From Pseudomonas shahriarae (GTDB taxonomy: Bacteria; Pseudomonadota; Gammaproteobacteria; Pseudomonadales; Pseudomonadaceae), in assembly GCF_014268455.2 (NCBI RefSeq), contig NZ_CP077085.1:2170001-2234000 (forward strand): 64,000 bases of DNA. The letters are read 5' to 3'. The position numbers and the translations under genes are program-made. Below, piece by piece: positions 28,367-37,089 of the stretch; within the stretch, counting starts at the first letter, position 1; each line of letters starts with the position of its first letter. The notes beneath the pieces were generated by a model, which saw nothing but the letters and a program-made list of their open reading frames with translations, had not been told where the DNA came from and searched no databases.

Positions 28367-28912
28367 ATGTCCAGCATGATCCGTCCGGCCTTGAGCCTGT
28401 TGGTATTGATGACCCTGATCACGGGCGTGGCCTATCCGTTGGTAGTGACCGGCGTCGCCCAGGTGGCCTTTCCCGACCAGGCCAATGGCAGCCTGGTGCG
28501 TGACGCCGAAGGCAAGGTGCGCGGTTCCAGCCTGATTGCCCAGGAATTTACCGGCGAGCGCTGGTTCCACTCGCGGCCTTCGGCGGGTGCGTTTGCCACC
28601 GTGTCCAGCAGTGCCAGCAACCTCGGCCCGAGCAACCCGGCGCTGGCAACGCGGGTGTTTGACGACGCCGCGAAAATCCAGGGCCCCGGCCAGGGCCCGG
28701 TGCCCCTGGCACTCTTGACTACCTCCGGCAGCGGTCTTGATCCACACTTGCCACCGCAGGCAATTGCCTATCAACTGGCGCGGGTGGCGGCGGCACGTCA
28801 GTTGCCGGTGTCGACCCTGGAGCGCTTGATGGACGAGCATATCGAACAGCCGCTGGTGGGGCCGCCGGTGGTGAATGTACTGGCGCTGAATATGGCGCTG
28901 GAAAAGTTGTAG
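28367..28912 (+). CDS. kdpC: K+-transporting ATPase subunit KdpC
   Basis: Subunit of 181 residues with one N-terminal membrane span ([20 protein letters not shown]) and a periplasmic part. The family motif [10 protein letters not shown] is present, with NLGPSNPAL and [11 protein letters not shown]. It stabilises the KdpAB complex. ATG 28367 follows GAGGAAG. It is separated from kdpB by a hairpin and from kdpD by a REP pair. Confidence 0.96.
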   Translation: MSSMIRPALSLLVLMTLITGVAYPLVVTGVAQVAFPDQANGSLVRDAEGKVRGSSLIAQEFTGERWFHSRPSAGAFATVSSSASNLGPSNPALATRVFDDAAKIQGPGQGPVPLALLTTSGSGLDPHLPPQAIAYQLARVAAARQLPVSTLERLMDEHIEQPLVGPPVVNVLALNMALEKL

Positions 28913-28920
28913 ACCGTTGC

Positions 28921-28998
28921 GCCGCCATCGCGGGCAAGCCCGCTCCCACACTTGGAATGCATTCCGGATGTGGGAGCGGGCTTGCCCGCGATGGCGGC
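28921..28998. repeat. REP-type doublet between kdpC and kdpD
   Basis: A nested palindrome: GCCGCCATCGCGGGCAAGCC and CGCTCCCACA are mirrored by TGTGGGAGCG and GGCTTGCCCGCGATGGCGGC, with GGAATGCATTCC at the centre. The arms are perfect over 30 bp. Read as RNA it would form one long hairpin that separates the transporter genes from kdpDE. Confidence 0.9.
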
Positions 28999-29038
28999 TG
29001 CATGTACCCAACATCCCTAACTGAAAGAAGACTGCCCC

Positions 29039-31690
29039 ATGAGTGACTCCGGCCGCGCCGACGCCCTCCTAGCCGACCTACCCAAGCACGGCCGTGGCCG
29101 GCTCAAGGTATTCCTCGGTGCCGCACCGGGCGTGGGCAAGACCTACGCCATGCTCCAGGCCGCCCACACCCAGTTGCGCCAGGGCGTCAAAGTGGTGGCC
29201 GGGGTGGTCGAGACCCATGGCCGTGCCGAGACCGAGGCCTTGCTCAGTGGCTTGCCCCAGCAGCCGCTGCTGCGCTCGGAATACCGTGGGGTGATGCTCG
29301 AAGAAATGGACCTCGACGGCTTGCTCGCCACCAAGCCCAAGCTGGTGCTGGTGGACGAACTGGCCCACAGCAACGCCCCCGGCAGCCGCCACGAAAAGCG
29401 CTGGCAGGACATTCAGGAGCTGCTCTCCGCCGGCATCAACGTATTCACCACGGTCAACGTCCAGCATCTGGAAAGCCTCAACGATCAGGTACGTGGCATC
29501 ACCGGCGTGCAGGTGCGCGAAACCCTGCCGGACTGGGTCTTGCAGGAAGCCGATGAGTTACTGCTGATCGACCTGCCGTCCCGCGAGCTGCTGGAGCGCC
29601 TGCGCGACGGCAAGGTCTATGTGCCGGAGCAGGCGCGCGCGGCCATCGACGCATTCTTTACCCAGACCAACCTCATGGCCCTGCGCGAGTTGGCGATGCA
29701 GACTGCCGCCGCGCACGTCGATGACGATCTGGCCCAGGGCTACCGGCAATTGGGCCAGGCCGCGCCCGCGGTGCGCGGGCGCTTGCTGGTGGGGGTGGAT
29801 GGCGACGCCGAGGCCGAACGCCTGGTGCGTCACGCCAGCCGTGTGGCCCAGCGCCGGCATCTGCCCTGGAGCCTGGTGCATGTGGACAACGGCCGGGTGC
29901 GTGACGAACAGTCTCGGTTGAGGCTGCAAAATGCCCAGCAACTGGCCGAGCGTCTGGGTGGCGAAGTGGTGTTGCTGCGTGCCGGCGAGGTGGCCAAGAC
30001 CCTGATCCAGCATGCTGCCGAGCGCCGTGCCAGCCTGGTGCTGGTGGGGCAGTCGCGCCCGCGCTGGCGGCGCCGGCTGTTCGGTGGCGGCCTGGCGGCG
30101 CGTTTGTTGCGCAATGCCCGGGGCCTGGAAATCAATATCCTCGACAGCGATGGAACACCCGCCGCGCCGCGTTTGCCCGATGTGCGTGGCCTAGTGTGGT
30201 TCGATTACGCCCTGGCGCTGCTGGCAACGGTGCTGGCCAGTGCGTTGGCGTGGGCGGTGTCGAGTGTCCTGCCGCTGCCCAACATCTCTCTGGTGTTCCT
30301 CGCCGCAGTGCTGCTGGTGGCGGTGCGCAGCAGCCTGGGTCCGGCATTGGCCTGCGCTGCGCTGTCGTTCCTGACCTATGACTTTTTGTTTATTCCGCCG
30401 AATTTCTCCTTCGCTATCCAGCGTGAAGAAGATGTGCTGACCTTGCTGTTCTTCCTGCTGATGGCGGCGCTGACCGGCAACCTCGCCGCCCGCCAGCGTC
30501 GGCAATTGCAGGCCCTGCGCGACACCCAGGAAGAAACCAGCGAACTGCTCGACCTGTCGCGCAAACTCACCGCTGCCACTGATCGCCAGGCGGTGATCAG
30601 CGCAGCGGCTCATCATCTGCAGGGCTGGAGCGATTTGCAGTTGTGCCTGGTCAATCGCGACGGGCCCGGTGAGTGGAAGGTCGAGACCGGCGGGCCACTC
30701 ATCTTTACCGAGGCCGAGCGCGCCGCCGCCGACTGGGCCTGGCAGCACGACCAGCCAGCGGGCATGGGCACCGGTACCTTGCCGTTTGGGCGTTGGTGGT
30801 GGTGGCCGTTGTCTGCTGAAAACGGTCCGCTGGGCCTGCTCGGCGTCAGCCCCAAAGCTGGCCTGGAGCTCAGTGGCCAACGTCGGCGCCTGCTCACGGC
30901 CTTGAGCCAGCCATTGGCCCAGGCCCTGGCCCGCGCCCAGTTGGCGCAGAACCTGGAGGCCGCCCGTTTGCATGGCGAGACCGAGCAACTGCGCAGTGCC
31001 TTGCTGGCCTCGGTGTCCCATGACTTGCGCACGCCGCTGACCTCCATGCGCGGCAGCATCGACAGCCTGCTGGCCCTGGGCGAAGCCATTCCCCTGGAAG
31101 ATCGCCGCGAGTTGCTGGAAGGCACCCGCGACGAAGCCGAGCGCCTGGACCGCTATATCCAGAACCTGCTGGACATGACCCGCCTCGGCCATGGCGCCTT
31201 GAAGCTGGCGCGGGACTGGGTGTCGCCCGGCGATATCGTCGGCAGCTCCCTCGGCCGTTTGCGTGCAGTGCTGGCGCCGTTGCAGGTGAGTACCGATGTG
31301 CCGCCAGAGTTGCCATTGCTGTATGTGCATGCCGCCTTGATCGAGCAGGCGTTGGTCAATGTGCTGGAAAACGCCGCGCGTTTTTCACCGCCCCATGGCC
31401 GCTTGCAACTGCGTGCTGGCGTCGCCGAGCAGGCGGTGTTTTTTTCCGTCAGTGATGAAGGTCCGGGTATTCCCGAGGAAGAGCGGGCGAAGATTTTCGA
31501 TATGTTCTACACCGCCGCACGGGGCGACCGGGGCGGGCAGGGCACCGGGCTCGGCCTGGCAATCTGCCAGGGTATGGTCGGCGCCCACGGCGGGCATATC
31601 AGCGTGACCGATGGCATCGACGGGCGGGGCACGTGCATCACCCTGTTCCTGCCGTTGCAGACCCAGCCGAGCCCGGACAGTGAAGCGTGA
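29039..31690 (+). CDS. kdpD: Sensor histidine kinase KdpD
   Basis: Osmosensor/K+-sensor kinase of 883 residues. The domains in order are an N-terminal KdpD domain with Walker A GAAPGVGKTYAML (about 27-39), a universal-stress-like domain (about 250-370), four membrane spans (about 395-490), a GAF-type domain, HisKA with the phospho-His in SVSHDLRTPLTSM, and HATPase with ENAARFSPP, DEGPGIP and GTGLGLAI. It phosphorylates KdpE when K+ is low. The GTGLGLAI box and downstream kdpE complete the usual pair. Confidence 0.97.
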   Translation: MSDSGRADALLADLPKHGRGRLKVFLGAAPGVGKTYAMLQAAHTQLRQGVKVVAGVVETHGRAETEALLSGLPQQPLLRSEYRGVMLEEMDLDGLLATKPKLVLVDELAHSNAPGSRHEKRWQDIQELLSAGINVFTTVNVQHLESLNDQVRGITGVQVRETLPDWVLQEADELLLIDLPSRELLERLRDGKVYVPEQARAAIDAFFTQTNLMALRELAMQTAAAHVDDDLAQGYRQLGQAAPAVRGRLLVGVDGDAEAERLVRHASRVAQRRHLPWSLVHVDNGRVRDEQSRLRLQNAQQLAERLGGEVVLLRAGEVAKTLIQHAAERRASLVLVGQSRPRWRRRLFGGGLAARLLRNARGLEINILDSDGTPAAPRLPDVRGLVWFDYALALLATVLASALAWAVSSVLPLPNISLVFLAAVLLVAVRSSLGPALACAALSFLTYDFLFIPPNFSFAIQREEDVLTLLFFLLMAALTGNLAARQRRQLQALRDTQEETSELLDLSRKLTAATDRQAVISAAAHHLQGWSDLQLCLVNRDGPGEWKVETGGPLIFTEAERAAADWAWQHDQPAGMGTGTLPFGRWWWWPLSAENGPLGLLGVSPKAGLELSGQRRRLLTALSQPLAQALARAQLAQNLEAARLHGETEQLRSALLASVSHDLRTPLTSMRGSIDSLLALGEAIPLEDRRELLEGTRDEAERLDRYIQNLLDMTRLGHGALKLARDWVSPGDIVGSSLGRLRAVLAPLQVSTDVPPELPLLYVHAALIEQALVNVLENAARFSPPHGRLQLRAGVAEQAVFFSVSDEGPGIPEEERAKIFDMFYTAARGDRGGQGTGLGLAICQGMVGAHGGHISVTDGIDGRGTCITLFLPLQTQPSPDSEA

Positions 31691-31739
31691 GACGCGGTGC
31701 GCTACTCTTAACTTTTTTCAGTGATTGTGATGGAACACC

Positions 31740-32438
31740 ATGAACCAGACTGCGACGATTTTGGTCATTGATGACGAGCCGCAGATCCGCAAGTTCTTGC
31801 GCATCAGCCTGGCCTCCCAGGGCTACAAAGTAATCGAGGCCGGGACCGGCGCCGAAGGGCTGGCCCAGGCGGCCTTGAGCAAGCCGGACCTGCTGGTGCT
31901 GGACCTGGGCCTGCCGGACATGGACGGTCAACAGGTGCTGCGCGAGTTGCGCGAATGGTCGACGGCCCCGGTGCTGGTATTGTCGGTACGTGCCGGCGAA
32001 GGGCAGAAGGTCCAGGCGTTGGACGGTGGGGCCAACGATTACGTGACCAAGCCGTTTGGCATCCAGGAGTTTCTCGCCCGGGTACGTGCGCTGTTGCGCC
32101 AGTCGCCCACCGGCGAGGCGCAGCAGGCCGCCCTGCAGTTTGGCCCGCTGATGGTCGACCTGGCTTATCGGCGGGTGCTGCTGGAGGGTGTCGACGTGGC
32201 CCTGACCCGCAAGGAGTACGCGGTGCTGGCGCAACTGGCGCGCCACCCTGGGCGGGTGATTACCCAGCAGCAGTTGCTCAAGGATATCTGGGGGCCGACC
32301 CATACCGAAGACAGCCACTACCTGCGGATTGTGGTGGGGCACTTGCGCCAGAAGCTGGCGGATGACCCGACCCAGCCGCGTTTTATCGTGACCGAGGCGG
32401 GGGTGGGGTATCGGTTGTTGGGGGCTGCTGAGGGCTGA
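31740..32438 (+). CDS. kdpE: Response regulator KdpE
   Basis: OmpR-family regulator of 232 residues. The receiver domain (ILVIDDEPQIRKFLR; phospho-Asp in LLVLDLGLPDMDG; Lys in DYVTKPFG) is followed by a winged helix (LTRKEYAVLAQLARHPGRVI; DSHYLRIVVGHLRQKL). It activates kdpFABC. It lies 49 bases after kdpD. Confidence 0.97.
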   Translation: MNQTATILVIDDEPQIRKFLRISLASQGYKVIEAGTGAEGLAQAALSKPDLLVLDLGLPDMDGQQVLRELREWSTAPVLVLSVRAGEGQKVQALDGGANDYVTKPFGIQEFLARVRALLRQSPTGEAQQAALQFGPLMVDLAYRRVLLEGVDVALTRKEYAVLAQLARHPGRVITQQQLLKDIWGPTHTEDSHYLRIVVGHLRQKLADDPTQPRFIVTEAGVGYRLLGAAEG

Positions 32439-32464
32439 GGGATTGTGGTTGCTGGGCCGGCGGC

Positions 32465-33264
32465 ATCGCGGCATAGGTATCTACACAACTCTTTCGTGGT
32501 TCTTGGGGTTGTGTCATATCCGTTTTTGCGGTTACGGCGGCTATTGGTTCCGCCCTTACGGCGGCTCACTTTGGAGAAGCGCCAAAGTAAGCAAAACGCT
32601 ACATGCCCCACCACTCGGTGCCTCGCCTAGGCTCGGCATGCCCGCAGTCAGGCATTGCTCCGTGGGCCCGCCGCGATCGGCCATCCATGGCCGTGTCGCG
32701 GCTACCCCGGCATCCATGCCGGGGTGCCCACTGCGCAATACCTGCCTGCGGCCAGCGTGGTTTAACGGGGCGCCCAAGATCAAGATCAAAAGCCAGATCA
32801 AAAGCAGAGCAACAGCAACAGCAATGCCAAAGCCGGGGCGCGAAGCTCCATTCCCCCTGTGGGAGCTGGCTTGCCTGCGATGACGGTGTATCAGTCGATA
32901 AATGTATTGGCTGAGACACCGTCATCGCAGGCAAGCCAGCTCCCACAAGGGTACGCGCACGCTTCGGCGATCAGGTCGGCTGTCAGGCCGCCTCGCTTTG
33001 CTTGTGATTTTGATCTTAGGCGCCCCGTTAAACCACGCTGCCCCCCAAATCAATGTCGGATGACGGGCACACCGAGCCTAGGCGAGGTGCCGAGTGGTGG
33101 GGTAAGAGCCCTTTTGGTTACTTTTGGCTGGGCCGGCACTCCGGGCTCTTTTCCAAAAGTGAGCCGCCGTAAGGGCGGAACCAATAGCCGCCGTGACCGC
33201 AGCAACGGATATGTACACAACCCCAAGAACCACGAAAGAGCTGTGTAGATACCCATGCCGCGAT
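32465..33264. repeat. 800-bp imperfect palindrome (nested inverted repeat)
   Basis: The sequence from 32465 reads inward in the same order as the reverse complement from 33264. Matching pieces, outermost first: ATCGCGGCATAGGTATCTAC with the complement of GTAGATACCCATGCCGCGAT; GTGGTTCTTGGGGTTGTGT; GGCGGCTATTGGTTCCGCCC; CCACTCGGTGCCTCGCCTAG; GGTTTAACGGGGCGCC; and a central REP-like stem GTGGGAGCTGGCTTGCCTGC at 32850-32955. The left arm also has about 130 extra bases with small palindromes (CCCCGGCATCCATGCCGGGG). No gene is supported in it. Confidence 0.88.
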
Positions 33265-33289
33265 AGGGCCTCAAGCCCCAGCGAAGATC

Positions 33290-34327
33290 TCAACTCTGCT
33301 CACTCTCATACCGATCCAGCGTATCGCTGGCAATCTCCCGCCCCAGCGCGATCAATTCCGGCGCCTTGTAGAACTCGAAGAACCGGCACACGCGCTTGGG
33401 CACGTTGATCAGCACATCCGGCGGGTAGCCGGCAATTTTGTACTGGGCCAACGACGTCTGCATCACCTCGAAACTCTGGTTGATCAAATCCAGCAGCGAC
33501 GCCGGCCCGACGTTGTCGATGATGAACGAACCGGTTGCCGACTTGGGGGCGCCAGCGGTTTCCGGGGCTGCGGCCGGTTGCTGGGCTTCCGGCTCGGCGC
33601 CTTCGAGCCAGGGGTTGATATCGGCGGCCTGCGCCTGCAGCGCTTCCTGTTCCAGCAACAATAATTGTTCGGCCTGCTTGCGCCGAAACGGCAGATGGGA
33701 ACCCAGTGAACGTACCAGGTTGTCGAAGCGGCTCTTGAACGCCGGCGGGCGCTGGATCACCGGCAGGCTGTAGTGTTTCTGGTTGGTGGCGTTGAGGTTG
33801 ACCGCAATGATCAGGTCGCAATGACTCGACACCACCGGCACGATAGGCAGCGGGTTGAGCAGGCCGCCATCCACCAGCATGCGGTTGCCTTGCATCACCG
33901 GAGTGAACAGGCTGGGGATCGCTGCCGAGGCGCGCATCGCCTGGTGCAGGCAGCCTTCCTGGAACCAGATTTCCTGCTGGTTGGTCAGGTCGGTGGCGAC
34001 CGCCGTGTAGGGAATGCGCAGGTCTTCGATATTGATCTCACCGACGATCTTGCGGATCTGCCCGAAGACTTTTTCGCCGCGTATCGCCCCCAGGCGAAAG
34101 CTCACATCCACCAGGCGCAGCACGTCCAGATAGTCCAGGCTTTCGATCCAGTTCCGGTAGTCCTGCAGTTTGCCCGCGGCATAGATCCCGCCCACCACTG
34201 CCCCCATGGAGCAGCCGGCGATACAGGCGATTTCATAGCCGCGTTTTTCGATCTCTTCGATCACCCCGATATGGGCATAACCCCTTGCTCCGCCTGAGCC
34301 CAGGACCAATGCAACGCGTTTTTTCAT
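33290..34327 (-). CDS. Patatin-like phospholipase (RssA-like)
   Basis: Patatin-family lipid hydrolase of 345 residues. The oxyanion loop GSGGARGYAHIGV is at the N-terminus, the nucleophile Ser in GCSMGAVVGG near residue 40, and the catalytic Asp in LVDGGLLNPLP. A low-complexity AEPEAQQPAAAPETAG stretch precedes the C-terminal part. ATG 34327 is chosen for its GAAGGA site and the direct entry to the patatin fold. The frame extends ten codons upstream. The substrate is unknown. Confidence 0.88.
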   Translation of the reverse strand: MKKRVALVLGSGGARGYAHIGVIEEIEKRGYEIACIAGCSMGAVVGGIYAAGKLQDYRNWIESLDYLDVLRLVDVSFRLGAIRGEKVFGQIRKIVGEINIEDLRIPYTAVATDLTNQQEIWFQEGCLHQAMRASAAIPSLFTPVMQGNRMLVDGGLLNPLPIVPVVSSHCDLIIAVNLNATNQKHYSLPVIQRPPAFKSRFDNLVRSLGSHLPFRRKQAEQLLLLEQEALQAQAADINPWLEGAEPEAQQPAAAPETAGAPKSATGSFIIDNVGPASLLDLINQSFEVMQTSLAQYKIAGYPPDVLINVPKRVCRFFEFYKAPELIALGREIASDTLDRYESEQS

Positions 34328-34543
34328 GACTGGATCCTTCGTAAAACAGCTGTCCACAATGCACCCAAGCAGGGGGCTGCTTCAATCCTAGCGGAGCAGA
34401 ACGATAATTTTCGTAAGCCGAGCTATTTGCTCGGGTATGCTTTGTCTATCGGCGCTGGGCATTTCAGGCTGTGTGATAAGGCACTTTTCGATGTAGGCAA
34501 CGTCTACATCCCACGACTGTTTTCTTTTCTTGAGGTGTCATTG

Positions 34544-34822
34544 ATGAAAGCCTGGATGTGTTTGCCTGTGATTGTGTTGGCCCTGGCCGGTTGTGCCGGC
34601 AAAACGGCCTATCGCGATAGCTGCGGCAGCCAGCTGGATGCCGCGTGGCACGAGCTGGACCTGGCCAAGGCCGAAGGTTTTGCCGGTACGGTCAGCTATT
34701 CCAAGGCCCTGTCGTTGCTGACTGGCGCCAAGACCCAGCAGCAATTCGAAGCGTTCGAAGGCTGTGCCAGCAAAGCGCAAAAAGCCCGTTTCTATATTCG
34801 TGAGTCGCGCGCGGGCCGTTGA
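34544..34822 (+). CDS. Small predicted lipoprotein
   Basis: Protein of 92 residues with a type II signal peptide (CLPVIVLALAGC, lipobox LAGC at about 14-17) and a helical, Cys-containing tail (SCGSQLDAAWHELDLAKA). It should be anchored in the outer membrane. ATG 34544 follows GAGGTG; upstream in-frame codons lie outside the signal peptide. Family not recognised; similar small lipoproteins occur in pseudomonads. Confidence 0.8.
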   Translation: MKAWMCLPVIVLALAGCAGKTAYRDSCGSQLDAAWHELDLAKAEGFAGTVSYSKALSLLTGAKTQQQFEAFEGCASKAQKARFYIRESRAGR

Positions 34823-34917
34823 TCCGCGTCAGCGTAACGCGTTGTTGGAGTGGTTAAGGTGGTCCCAGGCGCCTGTTTTGTGCGGGTGTATGGCGGTTGT
34901 TTGACAGGGGAAACAGC

Positions 34918-35679
34918 ATGTCGGCGTTGGTGGATCAGTTAGTCGCCCAGGTCATCGGCCTGGAAGTCGGATTGTTGAGTTGTCAGGCGCGCCTGGCGGC
35001 GGTGACCGACGACGAGGCGCTGCACGACCTGCGCACCACCGTGCGCCGCCTGCGCAGCCTGTTGCGCCCTTTGCGCGGGCTGCCCGGCGTCGAGCAATTG
35101 GAGGCCGCCGCCAGCGCGGTCGGCCAATTGACCACGCCACTGCGCGACCGCGAAGTGCTGGCGGCCTACCTGCAGCAACATGGCCATCACGAAGCGGCGG
35201 CCCGGCGTCTGCGCCAGCAGCCGCAGACTTATCGGCAGGTGGCCCAGAGCGCGGAATTGGCGCAGCTGTTGCAGATCATGGCCGCCTTTCCGCGATTTAT
35301 CCGCGCCTCCCAGCATCAAAAACTACTCAAGCGCCTGCGCGCCCGTATCGAAAAACGCCTGGGCAAACAATGGCAGGCTCTCGAGGTGGCGTTGCACGAT
35401 CCCGACCACGACCGCCATCGCCTGCGTTTGTTGATCAAGCGCGTGCGCTACGCGGCCGAGGCCTACCCGCAATTGGGCCAGGTACCGGCCAAGGCCATGT
35501 CCCGTCTCAAGTCCGCCCAAGGCGCCCTGGGCGATTGGCACGACTGCTGGCAATGGTTGGCGCAAGCCAGGCTCCAGGCAGACTTGCAACCTTGCGTTGC
35601 AGTCTGGCATCGGACCATGGCCGAAGCTGAAGGCAAAGCCGATCGGGTACTCGACAAGCTGGCGGCGGATTGTTTCTGA
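34918..35679 (+). CDS. CHAD-domain protein
   Basis: All-helical CHAD protein of 253 residues. The conserved basic and His positions appear as ALHDLRTTVRRLRSLLRPL, RLRLLIKRVRYAAEAYPQLG and LKSAQGALGDWHDCW. CHAD domains bind inorganic polyphosphate. ATG 34918 (MSALVDQL) is chosen over 34897 because GGGGAAAC lies just before it. Confidence 0.9.
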   Translation: MSALVDQLVAQVIGLEVGLLSCQARLAAVTDDEALHDLRTTVRRLRSLLRPLRGLPGVEQLEAAASAVGQLTTPLRDREVLAAYLQQHGHHEAAARRLRQQPQTYRQVAQSAELAQLLQIMAAFPRFIRASQHQKLLKRLRARIEKRLGKQWQALEVALHDPDHDRHRLRLLIKRVRYAAEAYPQLGQVPAKAMSRLKSAQGALGDWHDCWQWLAQARLQADLQPCVAVWHRTMAEAEGKADRVLDKLAADCF

Positions 35680-35780
35680 GCCTGCGGCTTATCTGTCTGG
35701 GTATTTGGCCGGAATAAGTGCTGTACCGGGCTGACGCGCTGGTTAAGATCGCTCATCGGTTTTCTTGATGTGAGGTCGCC

Positions 35781-36578
35781 ATGCGCTTTAGTGATTTGCT
35801 CGACGCTGCCCGTAACAACCCGTTGGACGTGTCTATTCCGGCCGAGTGGGCCCAGGGTCGCGCCACGTTTGGCGGGCTGGTTGCCGCCTTGCAATACGAA
35901 GCGTTGCGCGCCCAGGTGCCGGCTGATCGCCCATTGCGTTCGTTGGCCGTGACGTTTGTCGGGCCCGTGGCGCCCGACGTCTCCGCCCGTTATCAAGTCG
36001 AAGTACTGCGCGAAGGCAAGGCCGTCAGCCAGTTGCTGGGGCGGGTGGTGCAGGACGGTGAAGTGATGACCCTGGCCCAGGCCAGCTTCGGCGCATCGCG
36101 GCCTTCAGAGATCGACGTGCCGGCCTTGCCCGCGCCGACTTTCAAACATTGGGACGAGTGCCAGGAACTGCCCTATATCAAAGGCGTGACGCCTGAGTTC
36201 ATGCGCCACTTGGCGATGCGCTGGAGCGTCGGTGGCTTGCCGTTCACCGGCAATAAATCCCGGGAAATGGGTGGCTGGGTGCGCTTGCGGGGGGATGTGA
36301 AAGAAGAGCCTTTGACCGAAGCCCATATCCTCGCGCTGGTGGATGCCTGGCCGCCGGCGCTCTTACCGCACCTGAAGAAGCCGGCACCCGGCAGCACGCT
36401 GACCTGGACCATCGAATTCATCCAGCCCCTGGCACAGTTGACGACCCTGGACTGGTGCCAGTACCACGTCCATATCGAGCATGCCCGTGACGGTTACGGT
36501 CATGCTGCCGCGATGTTGTGGGGGCCTGACGGCCAGTTGATCGCTATCAGCCGCCAGACGGTGGTGGTCTTCGCCTGA
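35781..36578 (+). CDS. Acyl-CoA thioesterase family protein (TesB-like hotdog)
   Basis: Protein of 265 residues with two tandem hotdog folds. AEWAQGRATFGGLVAAL is the usual TesB/4HBT_3 N-terminal region, and the second half has TWTIEFIQPLAQL and GYGHAAAMLWGPDGQLIAISRQTVVVF. It probably hydrolyses acyl-CoA thioesters; the chain length is unknown. It stands alone between the CHAD gene and a convergent membrane-protein gene. Confidence 0.85.
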   Translation: MRFSDLLDAARNNPLDVSIPAEWAQGRATFGGLVAALQYEALRAQVPADRPLRSLAVTFVGPVAPDVSARYQVEVLREGKAVSQLLGRVVQDGEVMTLAQASFGASRPSEIDVPALPAPTFKHWDECQELPYIKGVTPEFMRHLAMRWSVGGLPFTGNKSREMGGWVRLRGDVKEEPLTEAHILALVDAWPPALLPHLKKPAPGSTLTWTIEFIQPLAQLTTLDWCQYHVHIEHARDGYGHAAAMLWGPDGQLIAISRQTVVVFA

Positions 36579-36585
36579 CCCGGCC

Positions 36586-36948
36586 TCAGTGGCGGTGGCG
36601 CTGACGCCAGGCGTGCCACCAGCCACCGCTGAGGACAAAACGCGGAAAGGTCACGAACTGCTCGACCACCAGGCGCTGCACTGCATCTTTACGATCACTG
36701 AACGGCTCGCTGGCCTGGGCTTCCAGGCTATGACCGTGGCGTTGCAGCGCCAGGCCGGCGAGTACGCCGACCACACCGATGGCGAAACTGGCCAGGCTCA
36801 GGCTGAACACGCCGGACACAATCAGCAGAAACCCGACGATGAACAGCGGCACGGCAATCAGGTGCAGCACCAGGTTGGTCGGGTGCTGATGGTTCTGCGG
36901 GTAGGCGCGCCATTGCCAGGCAGGGAGATTGGGGTGACGTTTGCCCAT
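36586..36948 (-). CDS. Mpo1-like (DUF962) membrane protein
   Basis: Protein of 120 residues with two membrane spans (about 30-50 and 56-74) and conserved His residues in YPQNHQHPTNLVLHLIAVP and LQRHGHSLEAQASEPF. This pattern resembles the Mpo1/DUF962 family, whose yeast member is a fatty-acid dioxygenase. The name is tentative. The start at 36948 is set by GAGGA nine bases upstream. Confidence 0.55.
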   Translation of the reverse strand: MGKRHPNLPAWQWRAYPQNHQHPTNLVLHLIAVPLFIVGFLLIVSGVFSLSLASFAIGVVGVLAGLALQRHGHSLEAQASEPFSDRKDAVQRLVVEQFVTFPRFVLSGGWWHAWRQRHRH

Positions 36949-37089
36949 GATGATAAATCCTCTGTCCATTGAAACTCGATGGACAGAGTTTAGGTCGGGC
37001 GGGCAGGGGCGGCGAATTGGGGTTGGCTATGGGGGTTATAGCGTTTTGATCGATCCGCCAGCGGCAGGCGCTGGCTGATCGGTCAAACG

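Noticed and set aside
32443..33289. Several short ORFs inside the 800-bp palindrome
   Set aside because: They appear in all frames on both strands as a result of the inverted repeats and have no start site or recognisable protein.
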